Shown: positions 26,849-36,587, counted from the stretch's first letter. The stretch: DNA of 64,000 nucleotides from Sphingobacterium haloxyli (GCF_002980525.1 NZ_PVBQ01000005.1:62001-126000), one strand, 5' to 3'. The notes: generated by a model from the letters alone, not told the origin. Numbers and translations are program-made.

Positions 26849-27692
26849 ATCGAATTGTATTCTTCTCGACCTGCCGGTCAGATTGCGATTTATCTTCTGA
26901 CATGCCGGATTTCCAGTAGGAATATGCATACAGCTCTTTTTGTTGCCACTTTTTTTCCACTCGCAGGTACGAACGTATTTGTTTTACGCTGGAAAACTCG
27001 GCGGCTACGTATCCGAACTTTGTGGTTTCGGGGATAGCTATGCTCCTTACGAAGTCGGCGAGCTCGCTGCCATTTTGTGGGGAGGCATTATGCAGCCAGA
27101 TGAATTCGATATCGGCGTCTGTGGGTAGCAGCTGTTCGTCGTCTTTACCGTGCACTTCAATGATGCACACGCCTTTCTTATCTGCAGGCAACGTTTCGAG
27201 GATAGCGCTAAGCACTGGTATTGCCGTAGCATCACCAACCAACAAATACCAATCAGCTGGAGGATATAGCTCTCTGGGCTCCGTACGCATCATAACCCCC
27301 AACTGATCGCCGGCCTGTGCATGCAATGCCCATTTCGAGGCAGGCCCCGTTTCGCCATGGTTGACAAAATCGACAACCAGTTCCTGTTTGGCTACATCAA
27401 TTCCCCGATGCGTATACGTTCTGACAGCAGGTGCGACCGCCTTTGGTGGGTGGTTCCATTCACGTTTTTCCGCATTAAAGGTAGGAAAATGAACTTGTTT
27501 TACACCGCCTGGTGGGATAAGTAGCTTGTTATTGTCTCCGACAGTTGTGCGTTTGAACTGTTCAACGCCTTTCCCTTGGAGATAGACACGGATAAAGTGG
27601 GGGGTTATCATTTCTTTTTTAGTGACGGACACGATTATTTGTCCAGCTGCCAGTTTTGCCATATCGCCTTCATTTTTTATTATTATATGCAT
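26847..27692 (-). CDS. Siderophore-interacting protein (ViuB-type ferric-siderophore reductase)
   Basis: 281 residues; ATG 27662 (MAKLAAGQII) is an alternative start that fits homologue length better. It is a flavin-reductase-fold protein: FAD-binding RTYTHRG, then DFVNHGETGPASKWALHAQ and GDQLGVMM, and a NAD(P)H-binding-like half (WYLLVGDATAIPVLSAIL, FGYVAAEFSSVKQIRSYL). It releases iron from imported ferric siderophore by reduction in the cytoplasm. The C-terminal tail has the YSYWKSG block found in the SIP family. It is the last gene of the siderophore operon, separated from the binding-protein gene by a strong hairpin that may lower its expression. Confidence 0.9.
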   Translation of the reverse strand: MHIIIKNEGDMAKLAAGQIIVSVTKKEMITPHFIRVYLQGKGVEQFKRTTVGDNNKLLIPPGGVKQVHFPTFNAEKREWNHPPKAVAPAVRTYTHRGIDVAKQELVVDFVNHGETGPASKWALHAQAGDQLGVMMRTEPRELYPPADWYLLVGDATAIPVLSAILETLPADKKGVCIIEVHGKDDEQLLPTDADIEFIWLHNASPQNGSELADFVRSIAIPETTKFGYVAAEFSSVKQIRSYLRVEKKWQQKELYAYSYWKSGMSEDKSQSDRQVEKNTIR

Positions 27693-27702
27693 TTGCTATG
27701 AT

Positions 27703-27733
27703 ACGGCAGCTTTGGAAATTCCAAGGCTGCCGT
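27703..27733 (-). terminator. Strong intercistronic hairpin between binding protein and reductase genes
   Basis: ACGGCAGC-T-TTGG pairs with CCAA-G-GCTGCCGT, a 13-bp stem including one wobble, with loop AAATT. It lies 9 bp after the stop at 27743 and before the reductase start. On the minus strand it is followed by ATCATAGC, without a T run, so it is more likely a 3' stabiliser or processing site than a full terminator. Confidence 0.55.
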
Positions 27734-27742
27734 TTGAATTTA

Positions 27743-28675
27743 TTAAAGTGCTTTGGCTACCTCGTCAATCATCACATTTATCGACGCTATTCCACCGCCT
27801 GACAGATACCATGCTTCGGGATCAAGGTAAATGATCTTTCCGTTTTTATAGGCATTAGTCTGTTGGATCAGCTTATTCTCGACTTCCCGTTTATCCAAGG
27901 GTGTGTCGCCAACGGCTGCGCTGCGGTCGACAATAAACAGAATGTCGGGATTGGTTTGCAGGATGAATTCATTTGACGCGGTGGTGCCATGGAGATGGGT
28001 GTCCAGTCCTTTTGAGGCTTCTTTGACACCCAGTATATCATGTATCATACCGAAACGGGAACCGCTGCCATACGCACTAAACCGCCCTTTATTATGGAGT
28101 ACCACCAACGCCTTCGCTTCCGACCTGCTGGCTTTTTCCTTTACCGCACTTGCCTTTGCTTTGATATCGGCCAGTGCGCTATCAAATTCAGCTTGTTTAT
28201 CGAAAATTTCACCAAGGTTGCTAAGATTCTTTTCAAGTGCTCCTAACTGATCCTTCGTATCCCATACGGGGATGATGGTAGGTGCTATCACGGACATGTC
28301 GGTATACGAATCCTGAAGACGGCCTCCTAGAATGATCAGGTCGGGGCTCAGTTCATTTATCTTCTCCATGTTAACTTCCACGAGATTGCCCACATCGGCA
28401 ATCGCAGCATCGTCCCGGTACTTGCTCAAGTATTTTGGCAATCCGGATTTAGGGATTCCTACTATTTTGGCGCCGATCAGATCCAGGTTCTCCAGCGCGC
28501 TGTAATCCAATGCGACCACCCGTTGAGGGTTGACCGGCACTTCCACCGTATCGAGCGTATGAGCGATGGTAACCTTGCTCTGCGCCGCTTCCTTGCTGCT
28601 TTCGCCATTGCTGCTGTTACAGGCAGTAAAGGTAACCATAACCGCCGATGCGAATAATAAAACTGATTTTTTCAT
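27743..28675 (-). CDS. Ferric-siderophore ABC transporter substrate-binding lipoprotein (CeuE/YclQ-like)
   Basis: 310 residues. The signal peptide ends VTFTAC, a lipobox. This is a class III binding protein: VPVNPQRVVALDYSALENLD, ELSPDLIILGGR, GRFSAYGSGSRFGMIHDILG and LQTNPDILFIVDRS. The GSRFGMIHDILGV block is characteristic of the CeuE/FatB/YclQ group, which binds ferric catecholate-type siderophores. It delivers ligand to the two FecCD permeases encoded upstream; 21 bp separate it from the ATPase gene. The identity of the siderophore is inferred only at the class level. Confidence 0.92.
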   Translation of the reverse strand: MKKSVLLFASAVMVTFTACNSSNGESSKEAAQSKVTIAHTLDTVEVPVNPQRVVALDYSALENLDLIGAKIVGIPKSGLPKYLSKYRDDAAIADVGNLVEVNMEKINELSPDLIILGGRLQDSYTDMSVIAPTIIPVWDTKDQLGALEKNLSNLGEIFDKQAEFDSALADIKAKASAVKEKASRSEAKALVVLHNKGRFSAYGSGSRFGMIHDILGVKEASKGLDTHLHGTTASNEFILQTNPDILFIVDRSAAVGDTPLDKREVENKLIQQTNAYKNGKIIYLDPEAWYLSGGGIASINVMIDEVAKAL

Positions 28676-28696
28676 TTTTTACAATATTTAATTTTA

Positions 28697-29458
28697 TTAG
28701 TGATTGAAATAGTTACAAACTTTCTTGGAACCGGACTCGGAAATGACAAAGTCGATATCAAATACATCCTTCAATATGTTCTCGTCAATGATCTTCTCTG
28801 TCCGGTCATGGTATTTGATCCCGCCGTCCTTTAATGCGATGATATAGTCGGAATAGTGGGACGCAAAATTTATATCATGCAGCACCATGATGATCGTTTT
28901 GCCGAGCTCATCGGCCAATCTCCGCAGGATCTTCATAATCTGTACCGAATGCTTCATGTCCAGATTATTCAACGGTTCGTCCAGCAAGATATATTCAGTA
29001 TCCTGAGCGACCACCATGGCCAGATAGGCCCGTTGCTTTTGTCCGCCGCTCAGTTCATCGATAAAGGCATCCGCTATGTTTTCTAGGTCAAGGAAACGGA
29101 TGGCATTCGCAATAATTTCATGATCCTCAGCGTTCAGCCTGTTTTCCGAGTATGGGAACCTCCCGAAAGAGACCAGCTCCCGAACGGTAAGTTTCATTCC
29201 TATATGGTTGAATTGCTTGAGGACGGACAGGTGCCGTGCAAGGACCCTGTTCTTGTAATCTGTCAGAGACTTCCCGTTGACCAGTACATGGCCGTTATCC
29301 TGTTGCAGCAACCGACTGATAATGGAAAGCAGGGTGCTTTTTCCAGCTCCGTTGCTGCCTACCAGTGAGGTAACCTTACCTTTCGGAAATTGTAGTGAAA
29401 TATCATCAAGGACGACCCTGTTGTTATATTTTTTGGATATATGTTTTACTTCAATCAT
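28697..29458 (-). CDS. Ferric-siderophore ABC transporter ATP-binding protein
   Basis: 253 residues with an intact ABC core: Walker A GSNGAGKST, Q-loop LKQFNHIG, signature ELSGGQKQRAYLAM, Walker B YILLDEPLNNLD and switch His in MVLHDINFA. It is of the FecE/YclP type and drives the two permeases for periplasm-to-cytoplasm siderophore import. Its 5' end overlaps the upstream permease gene by 4 bp. The intact motifs contrast with the exporter ATPase at 43750. Confidence 0.95.
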   Translation of the reverse strand: MIEVKHISKKYNNRVVLDDISLQFPKGKVTSLVGSNGAGKSTLLSIISRLLQQDNGHVLVNGKSLTDYKNRVLARHLSVLKQFNHIGMKLTVRELVSFGRFPYSENRLNAEDHEIIANAIRFLDLENIADAFIDELSGGQKQRAYLAMVVAQDTEYILLDEPLNNLDMKHSVQIMKILRRLADELGKTIIMVLHDINFASHYSDYIIALKDGGIKYHDRTEKIIDENILKDVFDIDFVISESGSKKVCNYFNH

Positions 29459-30405
29459 ATCTTTTTGACCTTTAATAACAGATAGATAAAATATCCCCCG
29501 CCCACAAAATTGATGATGGTACTAACGGGGGTAGAAAAGTTAAATGCCCGTTCCATCAGAAACTGTCCCCCCACGACGGATATTACCGAAACCAGACAGC
29601 ATGCAAGGATCATGAGGCGATGGCTGTGGGTCCGTATCAGCTCGTAAGTGAGATTGGCGACCAGCAGACCAAGAAATGTGATCGGACCAACCAGCGCAGT
29701 TGAGACGGCTACCAGAATGGCGATCATAATCAGGAATAGCCGTATCATGTTGTTGTAGTTCAATCCCAGGCTGATGGCCTGCTCCCGGCCCAAAGCGAGT
29801 ACATCCAAGTATTTGGCCATGTAGAAGCCGATTGAGATAACCAGCAACAGGATGAAAGCTGTGTACGGTAACAGGTACTGATTGATCTTGTTAAAGGAGG
29901 CAAACATTTTACCCTGGATAATGAAAAAATCATTGGGGTCGATCAATAGTTGCATGAAAGCACTGAGCGTATTGAACAATATCCCTAAAACCAGTCCGAT
30001 CAGTAGTAATAGATACATATTGCTCCTGCCCTTTTTGTATATCAGTATATAGATGAGGAACGCAAAACCGATCATACAGGCGATGGACAGCATAAAATTG
30101 CCGAAACTATTCAGCACACGGAATGTCTGGTCTCCATATACAAAAACCAATATGGTCTGCAGGAGCATATAGACGGATTCAAACCCCATAATGGAAGGTG
30201 TTAGGATTCTGTTGCTGGTCAGCGTGTGAAACGCCACGGTAGAATAGGCTACGCAACAGGACGTAATGACCATTGCCACGATCTTTATCGACCGGAGGCG
30301 CAGGGCGAACTGCCAGCTGCTCCCCAGGTTGTACAACAGAAACGATGCGATAGCCACCAAGGCTAATATCGTAAGCAGACCTATTATTCGCTGATTCCTT
30401 TTCAT
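29455..30405 (-). CDS. FecCD-family siderophore ABC permease (second)
   Basis: 316 residues with about nine to ten membrane helices. Family blocks include LLLIGLVLGILFNTLSAFMQ, LALGREQAISLGLNYN (the cytoplasmic loop that contacts the ATPase) and VGPITFLGLLVANLTYELI. It matches the YclO half of YclNOPQ-type importers and probably pairs with the permease at 30402 as a heterodimer. It overlaps both neighbours by 4 bp, so it is translationally coupled. Confidence 0.93.
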   Translation of the reverse strand: MKRNQRIIGLLTILALVAIASFLLYNLGSSWQFALRLRSIKIVAMVITSCCVAYSTVAFHTLTSNRILTPSIMGFESVYMLLQTILVFVYGDQTFRVLNSFGNFMLSIACMIGFAFLIYILIYKKGRSNMYLLLLIGLVLGILFNTLSAFMQLLIDPNDFFIIQGKMFASFNKINQYLLPYTAFILLLVISIGFYMAKYLDVLALGREQAISLGLNYNNMIRLFLIMIAILVAVSTALVGPITFLGLLVANLTYELIRTHSHRLMILACCLVSVISVVGGQFLMERAFNFSTPVSTIINFVGGGYFIYLLLKVKKI

Positions 30406-31343
30406 CTTCTGGATAATAAAAGTGTCAGAAAAACAGCACCACCGATGATGCCTACCGTTAAACCGATCGGAACTTCAAAAGGATAAATCAGCAGCCGCCC
30501 GATAATATCACACACAATCAGGAACGTAGCGCCCGCCAACGCCACAAGGGGCAGTGTTTTCTTAACGTTATCCCCATAAACCAAGCTTACGACATTGGGG
30601 ACCACCAATCCCAGGAAGGCGATGGCCCCTGCCGTGATGATTATCGTGCTGACCGTAAGCGATACGCAGAAAAGACCGATGTTCATTACCGTCCGGTAGT
30701 TCAGGCCGAGGTTGGAGGCAAAGTCTTTCCCCATGCCTACCAACGTGAATTTATTTGCGTATATGTAGGTCAGGAAAACTGCGGGAAGACATATATAGAT
30801 CAATTCATAGCGGCCTTGTAGAACTCCCGAGAAATCACCCATCATCCAAGCATTCATATCCTGCACAATGTTGAGGTTGATTGCAAAAAAACTGGATACA
30901 GCGTTCAGTATGCCTCCGAAGATTAAGCCTACTAGCGGTATAAAGATGACATTCCGAAAACGTATCCTTTCCACCATCCTTAAAAAGAGGAGACTTGCGG
31001 CAAACGTAAAACAGAACGCGAAAAGGGCCTTGATCATCATGCTCGACGATGGTAAAAAAGCCATAGCGGCTAAGAGCCCCATTTTCGCGGCCTCAAGCGT
31101 TCCTGCCGTTGTAGGCGAAACAAATTTATTCTGCGTCACCTGCTGCATGACCAGTCCAGAGACACTCAATCCAATGCCAGCCAGTACAAGCGACAGGGTC
31201 CGGGGGATACGGCTCACAAATATTAGTGATATCTTTTCCCTATCCCATTGGACAATATCGCCCACAGTAAGGTCGGCAACTCCCACAAACAGCGAAATGC
31301 CGGATAAAAACAGGAGCAGTATGGTGAGTAAAATAATTTTCAT
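30402..31343 (-). CDS. FecCD-family siderophore ABC permease (first)
   Basis: 313 residues, multi-spanning. Motifs include RIPRTLSLVLAGIGLSVSG near the N-terminus, NKFVSPTTAGTLEAAKMGLL (the conserved NPLA/SP-TAG region), MGKDFASNLGLNYRTVMNIG and AFLGLVVPNVVSLVYGDN. It matches the YclN half of petrobactin/catecholate-type importers. It starts 52 bp behind the DUF4374 gene and overlaps the second permease gene by 4 bp (ATGA). Confidence 0.93.
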   Translation of the reverse strand: MKIILLTILLLFLSGISLFVGVADLTVGDIVQWDREKISLIFVSRIPRTLSLVLAGIGLSVSGLVMQQVTQNKFVSPTTAGTLEAAKMGLLAAMAFLPSSSMMIKALFAFCFTFAASLLFLRMVERIRFRNVIFIPLVGLIFGGILNAVSSFFAINLNIVQDMNAWMMGDFSGVLQGRYELIYICLPAVFLTYIYANKFTLVGMGKDFASNLGLNYRTVMNIGLFCVSLTVSTIIITAGAIAFLGLVVPNVVSLVYGDNVKKTLPLVALAGATFLIVCDIIGRLLIYPFEVPIGLTVGIIGGAVFLTLLLSRR

Positions 31344-31395
31344 TTATAGCGTGTTGAAATTATGTCATGTCTTTCCGTAATGCATGCTTTCTTGT

Positions 31396-32655
31396 TCATT
31401 TTTTATATGTCCCGGGATATTGCACAAATGTAGCCGCGGCAATAGACGATGCATTTTTAACCGATAAGCCTTTTTTAGCGACTGCGGTTTCCGGATTGAT
31501 AACGTAAAATCTGGGATCCTCGGTAGAGGTTATAACGCCGATATAGAGTTTCCCAGCAAAGACATACGGCCAGCCTACACTAAGATCAGGAATATCTGAT
31601 TTTGCCGGTATACCGGATATCCAGGAGAGTTTCTTCTCGGACATATCCACTATGGCGAACTGGGAAGCCGCATTACTAATATCGACAGCTTTATCCGGCT
31701 CTATTTTTTCATTATAAAACTCCAATAAGAATTTATCCTCTACTATAGGCCAGACCCTACGGAAGCGATAGCCTCCAGAGGCCTCCTCCAGATCCCAGTA
31801 ATAATCTTTGTCAAAACCGGAAGCGCCTTTTCGGATAACCAATGCTCCGGCTTTTTTGCTCCCCCGATTGTTCCCGGAAAATACAAATACATCGCCATCA
31901 GTTGCAGATTCAATCTGCGAATAGCGTGCAGACCTGTAGAAACCACCGGAAACGGTAAGGCGGGTATCCGAATATACGATCTCCGTAACTAGGCTATTGG
32001 CATTGATCCGCGCAACAATAACATTGTCTACATCATCGGAAGGAAAGTCAAGACCTGTATAAAACGACCCGTTTCCGGCATCTGCTATTCCTAACAGGGC
32101 CGCATTTTTGCCTTCGAAGCCAGGAAATTCATTGACCTTGAAAAATTTATGACTGGGATCGCCTGCGGACATCGGAATCCTGTTTATGGTCGCCAATGTG
32201 GGGTCCGAAGACCGGCCTCCGCTCATCAATGAATAAGCGATATCGCCCACGACACCGGCTGTAATGAACCCGTTCTGAATTTCAAACTGCGCTCCAAGTT
32301 TTTCTGGCCTGCCTTCTGCATTGATGGTAAAACGCTGACCTAAATGCGCGTCGCCCCGGCCATAGTTTATGGCCGTAAAGCCTTGATAGCCGTTTTGCAT
32401 ATAGTTTGAAAATATTCCTGAATACTCAAGTCCATTTCCGATCGTCGTTATTGAAGCATTCTCGTCGTCTAATGCCTCGGCGGTGAGCAGGTAGGTTGAA
32501 TTGTCTACCGTTGCCGCGACTAAGAACTGTCCCTCCAAATTTTCTTCCGGGTTTGGGTTCGGCTCGGGTACTTCAGGATTATTCTTGCTACAGCCTATGA
32601 TAGCGATTGCTGCCAATGCTAATGTCCAGGATTTGCTTATCAGTTGTGTTTTCAT
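31396..32655 (-). CDS. DUF4374 surface lipoprotein of the siderophore system
   Basis: 419 residues. The signal peptide ends IAIIGC, a lipobox, followed by a Pro/Asn/Glu linker, typical of a surface-exposed lipoprotein. The remainder is DUF4374-like, with repeated beta units that suggest a propeller (FLVAATVDNSTYLLTAEAL, ATINRIPMSAGDPSHKFF, FRRVWPIVEDKFLLEFY). Related lipoproteins occur next to siderophore TonB receptors in Bacteroidota and are thought to capture the ferric siderophore outside the cell. It lies 39 bp behind the receptor gene and before the ABC importer, which supports that role here. Confidence 0.82.
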   Translation of the reverse strand: MKTQLISKSWTLALAAIAIIGCSKNNPEVPEPNPNPEENLEGQFLVAATVDNSTYLLTAEALDDENASITTIGNGLEYSGIFSNYMQNGYQGFTAINYGRGDAHLGQRFTINAEGRPEKLGAQFEIQNGFITAGVVGDIAYSLMSGGRSSDPTLATINRIPMSAGDPSHKFFKVNEFPGFEGKNAALLGIADAGNGSFYTGLDFPSDDVDNVIVARINANSLVTEIVYSDTRLTVSGGFYRSARYSQIESATDGDVFVFSGNNRGSKKAGALVIRKGASGFDKDYYWDLEEASGGYRFRRVWPIVEDKFLLEFYNEKIEPDKAVDISNAASQFAIVDMSEKKLSWISGIPAKSDIPDLSVGWPYVFAGKLYIGVITSTEDPRFYVINPETAVAKKGLSVKNASSIAAATFVQYPGTYKK

Positions 32656-32694
32656 GTTTCGAGATTATAGTTATGTTATTTTATATTTAAATTG

Positions 32695-35160
32695 TTATCG
32701 TTTGATAAAGAAATATCTCAGTTTCAGCGCGAAACGTCTTCCGGGCTTTTGAAGGCTAAAATTATCGTATAGCATTGCGTTTTCCAGGTTTCTGGCTTCC
32801 AATGAGACATTGTACCTGCCATTTTTCATAATATATGTAGCGGAAAAATCACTGTACATTTGTTTCGCTATAAAATCTTTGGTGTCGCGATCGCCGTAGG
32901 CTATAGCGTTTCTGTAAATGCGGTCCACGAAATTGAACGTATAGTTCAGGTTGAGGGTGTTCCCCTTCCCCATGAGATTGTGTAGGTAGTACGATGCGTC
33001 CACATTCCAGAAAAAGCACGGCAGATTGGGCATACGGTAGTTATAGTTGCCGTTTACCAGGTTGCTGCTGAGATCTGTATATTTTGCTTTGTCCCGAATA
33101 TCCATATAGGTCAGGGTTGCTCCGACGGTAGCGACGTTTTTATAATAGATCCTGGTCTCTACATCTGTTCCCAAACGCGTAACCCGCCCATGGTTAGCTC
33201 GTCTGTATACGGATATTCCGTTCAGGTCGTCGCCGATTCTGTCCAATGCGGTCTGTATAAAATCATATGTATCCCGGTAGTATCCGGACCAATCTACATA
33301 GAGCGTATAGGCAGGGTTCAGCTCTTTATTCAACGTGAATCCGATGTTGTAGTTGTTCGACTGCTCAGGTCTCAATGTGATATTACCAACCTCCAGTATT
33401 TCATCCCCAAAAAGCTCGCGGTCGTTCGGCAGACGGTAGGCTTTTTCAGCGGAGGCCTTGAGTTGCACATCTTTAAAAAAATAGGTGGTGGCTATACCGT
33501 AGCCCGTTTTCTGTGAATTTTCGTTCTTGCGATAGGTAAGCCCCTCGTCGGTCTGCGGCCCAGATGCATCAATACGGTAGTGTTTTGCAAATAGATTGGT
33601 ATTCCATCTTCGCTTATAGGAGAAGCGGTATTCGAGTCCAAGTATATTCTGGAAGCTGCTGCGGCTCATGCTGTCGGCCGCTGTCGGCAGTCCGGGATAC
33701 AAGCGTTGCGCGATGTCGGCTAAATCTGGCTTTCGCGTGTAGTTGGTCGCGACGTTGTTTATCGCGATGGAATGACTATGATTGATGCGGTAGCCAATGT
33801 TGGCTGTAGCAGATTCGTTCCTGTTCGTAAACTCAGTAACACCATAGCCAGCTTCCCCATAGGACACGCCGGTGCCCCGCAGGCCGCCGATAGGCACCCT
33901 TTCTCCCGTCCAGCTGTATTTGTAAGAGGTGGTGTCCACCGTGCCGCCTTTTTGGTAATTAAAATTACCATTGACCCGTACACTGAGTCCTTCGATAAGC
34001 AGATCGCGTTTATCGTAAACAAACGAGGGCAATATGGACTTGCTATGTGCGGTGCGTTCACCGAATGCGTATTTCATTTCGGACCCATGTTGTATATCCT
34101 TTTTTTCCTGTCCAAGTGTTAGTCCGAAAAGCATCCGGTCTGCCCACTTTTTGCCTACGATCCCTACCCGGGCCATGACCGTCTCGTTTCTATACGTGTC
34201 GTGGAACCGTCTAAACCAAGCAGAATCTGTAGACCAGCCTGCATTCTGGGACCAGCCATCATCAGTATTCCCTTCCTCGGCAAAAATCCGATAGACTGTC
34301 TTGACCTTATAGTCATTGTCCGAGTAGTTCTGAAACGCATTTAATTGCAAAGATACTCCCGACTTGAAGGTGTGGTTTAAACTGATGTTGCTTTTGTGCG
34401 TATTAAAAGATCCGATGGAATATGAAGCATCCAGTGTCGTATTCCTTGTTCGGTTGGTCACGATATTGATCACGCCTCCCAGAGCGTCCGCTCCGAACTC
34501 AATGGGTACTACCCCTTTATACACTTCTATGCGCTCGGCCATATTCACCGGGATATTGTTCAGTTGAAAAGCAGACCCCATGCCCTGCATCGGAACCCCG
34601 TCCATAAACACATGGATATTACGTCCGGTAAATCCATTGAGCGTGATGTTCATGTCTGACCCGATACCACCGCTTTCACGGATTTTTACCCCCGAAGCTT
34701 TATCGAGAAGCCCCGCCAGATCCAAAGTAGAGTTATAGTGCGACTTAGCGTCGAGCGCTACCACATTAAAAGGGGTTTCTTTCACCTCCAATACGCCAGA
34801 CTTACCCACCACGCTCACTTCATCGAGTACACTTACGCGTTGTCTGAGGGTAGCAACGTGCGCCGTGTTTTTTCCGGCTGTAATGGCTATACTTGACTCA
34901 TACGTGTCATAGCCCATTACCGAAATGGTTAGCCGATATTGCCCCTGTGGTAAAGACCTGATATAAAATTCCCCTTCGGTATCGGCATGTGTGTTATATT
35001 CTTTTTTGTCGAAGTGCAGGGATGCGTTCTGAATTCGCTCTCCTTTGTCGTTGCGGATGATCCCAGATAGGGAGCCGGACGACGGGGTCTGGGCATTTAA
35101 TCGAATGGACCAAAGGACAAGGATAACAAGCGGTAGCAGACTGAGGTAGCTTTTTTGCAT
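32695..35160 (-). CDS. TonB-dependent ferric-siderophore receptor
   Basis: 821 residues. The signal peptide (LLPLVILVLWSIRLNAQ) is followed by a carboxypeptidase-regulatory beta domain at ~28-110 (GSLSGIIRNDKGERIQNASL), then a plug (LLDKASGVKIRESGGIGSDM, VFMDGVPMQGMGSAFQLN, GVVPIEFGADALGGVINIVT) and a barrel ending in Phe-rich beta strands (RRFALKLRYFFIKR). There is no STN domain, so it does not signal to a FecR; control is more likely through the divergent AraC protein. First gene of the uptake operon. The importer, reductase and DUF4374 protein behind it identify a siderophore rather than a glycan ligand. Confidence 0.93.
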   Translation of the reverse strand: MQKSYLSLLPLVILVLWSIRLNAQTPSSGSLSGIIRNDKGERIQNASLHFDKKEYNTHADTEGEFYIRSLPQGQYRLTISVMGYDTYESSIAITAGKNTAHVATLRQRVSVLDEVSVVGKSGVLEVKETPFNVVALDAKSHYNSTLDLAGLLDKASGVKIRESGGIGSDMNITLNGFTGRNIHVFMDGVPMQGMGSAFQLNNIPVNMAERIEVYKGVVPIEFGADALGGVINIVTNRTRNTTLDASYSIGSFNTHKSNISLNHTFKSGVSLQLNAFQNYSDNDYKVKTVYRIFAEEGNTDDGWSQNAGWSTDSAWFRRFHDTYRNETVMARVGIVGKKWADRMLFGLTLGQEKKDIQHGSEMKYAFGERTAHSKSILPSFVYDKRDLLIEGLSVRVNGNFNYQKGGTVDTTSYKYSWTGERVPIGGLRGTGVSYGEAGYGVTEFTNRNESATANIGYRINHSHSIAINNVATNYTRKPDLADIAQRLYPGLPTAADSMSRSSFQNILGLEYRFSYKRRWNTNLFAKHYRIDASGPQTDEGLTYRKNENSQKTGYGIATTYFFKDVQLKASAEKAYRLPNDRELFGDEILEVGNITLRPEQSNNYNIGFTLNKELNPAYTLYVDWSGYYRDTYDFIQTALDRIGDDLNGISVYRRANHGRVTRLGTDVETRIYYKNVATVGATLTYMDIRDKAKYTDLSSNLVNGNYNYRMPNLPCFFWNVDASYYLHNLMGKGNTLNLNYTFNFVDRIYRNAIAYGDRDTKDFIAKQMYSDFSATYIMKNGRYNVSLEARNLENAMLYDNFSLQKPGRRFALKLRYFFIKR

Positions 35161-35361
35161 CGTAGTTCTAGGATAAATTAGTTCAGGCTTTTAAAGTCAA
35201 TATGAAGATTGTACGGTAACAATGGCGTGAAGATTTCCCACGACAAACGACGTAAACTGAAGGATTGCCTGTACTCCAGGTATTACCGCTTTCCCCATGG
35301 CATTTGACAGGATGATTACAAATTGCAACGCTCATAGCTTCTTATTAAGATTAATTATAAA

Positions 35362-35369
35362 TAACTTTG
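35362..35369 (+). promoter_or_regulatory. -7-type box upstream of the AraC regulator
   Basis: TAACTTTG matches the Bacteroidota TAnnTTTG consensus and lies 83 bp before the araC-type start codon. No good -33 TTG was found at 19-21 bp. The 292-bp divergent region should also hold the receptor promoter and regulator sites, but I could not identify a Fur box or a direct-repeat operator by eye. Confidence 0.35.
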
Positions 35370-35452
35370 GCTGCAAAGATAGTCCGGGCATGAACTTTCG
35401 GACGATGAAAAGAGGAGTAATTTCGATGAAAAAAGGTTGAGAGGAGAATCAT

Positions 35453-36433
35453 ATGGAGGTATCAGTACAAAGCTTATCACCAAGCGGTATTAACGTGATC
35501 AACGGGTTTGCAGAGGAGGCAGATTATCTGGATGTCATTGAGATTGACAGGGTCAACATTGCGGACGGCGTAGTGGACCGGAATAAAATTCTGTCGTTGT
35601 CAGATATCTGCATAACGCACCTGAACATTGATGCCCAGCAGCCAATAGATTTTGCGATACAGACAGATAAGCCGGCTATTGTAATGAACTTCTCCATTTC
35701 TTCAGAATCGGTCTATAAGTTTGAAGATATTAGCGCCCCTATCAGCCTCAACGGAAACCAGCAAAACATTGTTTATTACCCGGAGACGGCGTATAAAAAC
35801 TGTTGGTCGGCCGGAGCAAACCAGGAAAAAATATCCATTATGTTACCCCCTGCGTACGTTGAAAAATATATCCCACGGGAAATGCTTTTTTCCACGTTTA
35901 TAAAGAATATGGAAAAAGACAGGACGGCGCTTCTTTGTGATGCAGCCCTTCCCATAACGCCCAGGATGTACGTGTTGTTGAGAGAGATTTTGGATAATAA
36001 GCATCGCAGTGGGTTCAAGCGGATGCACATCGAATCGAAGATCATTGAATTACTGATGCTCCAACTGGAACAATTCGAAGTTTTCCATAATGGAAATATG
36101 CGCACTGAAGTGGATAAAAGAACCTATAAAAAAATGCAGGACGCCAAAAATATCATTGAGGATAGCTTATCGAGTCCCTGTTCCCTCATTGATCTGGCAA
36201 ATCGGGTCGGCACCAATGAATACCACCTTAAGAAAGCATTTAAGAAAGTGTATGGAACAACGGTCTACGGCTATCTGACCGAAATGCGCATGCACGAAGC
36301 AAAGCGGTTATTATTGACAGGGGACTTGAACGTAAGTGAAGTAGCACTGATGATGGGGTATAACGATTCTACCAATTTCACAGCGGCTTTTAAGAAATAC
36401 TATGGCTTTACCCCCGGAAAAGTAAAGCCATAG
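35453..36433 (+). CDS. AraC-family regulator divergent from the siderophore operon
   Basis: 326 residues. The N-terminal ~210 residues are a PchR-like sensory region (SICITHLNIDAQQPIDFAIQ, then IVMNFSISSESVYKF). The C-terminal ~100 residues carry two helix-turn-helices (DLANRVGTNEYHLKKAFKKV, then SEVALMMGYNDSTNFTAAFK and the final FTPGKVKP). PchR-type regulators bind ferric siderophore and activate the matching receptor. The divergent position next to a receptor gene fits this. Regulation of the operon is inferred; binding sites were not identified. Confidence 0.9.
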   Translation: MEVSVQSLSPSGINVINGFAEEADYLDVIEIDRVNIADGVVDRNKILSLSDICITHLNIDAQQPIDFAIQTDKPAIVMNFSISSESVYKFEDISAPISLNGNQQNIVYYPETAYKNCWSAGANQEKISIMLPPAYVEKYIPREMLFSTFIKNMEKDRTALLCDAALPITPRMYVLLREILDNKHRSGFKRMHIESKIIELLMLQLEQFEVFHNGNMRTEVDKRTYKKMQDAKNIIEDSLSSPCSLIDLANRVGTNEYHLKKAFKKVYGTTVYGYLTEMRMHEAKRLLLTGDLNVSEVALMMGYNDSTNFTAAFKKYYGFTPGKVKP

Positions 36434-36587
36434 ACCAGGTTCTTTCCAAGGTCATCTTAGGCGATGCGATGTCGAAGTAGTGAACTGTAGAGCGATCTGG
36501 AGGAAGATACTTTTCATAATTTATTAATTTAGTATTTGGGTCGGCGTACGTTGTCAGTATATTCGGATATCTTGCAGCAAAAGTTTA

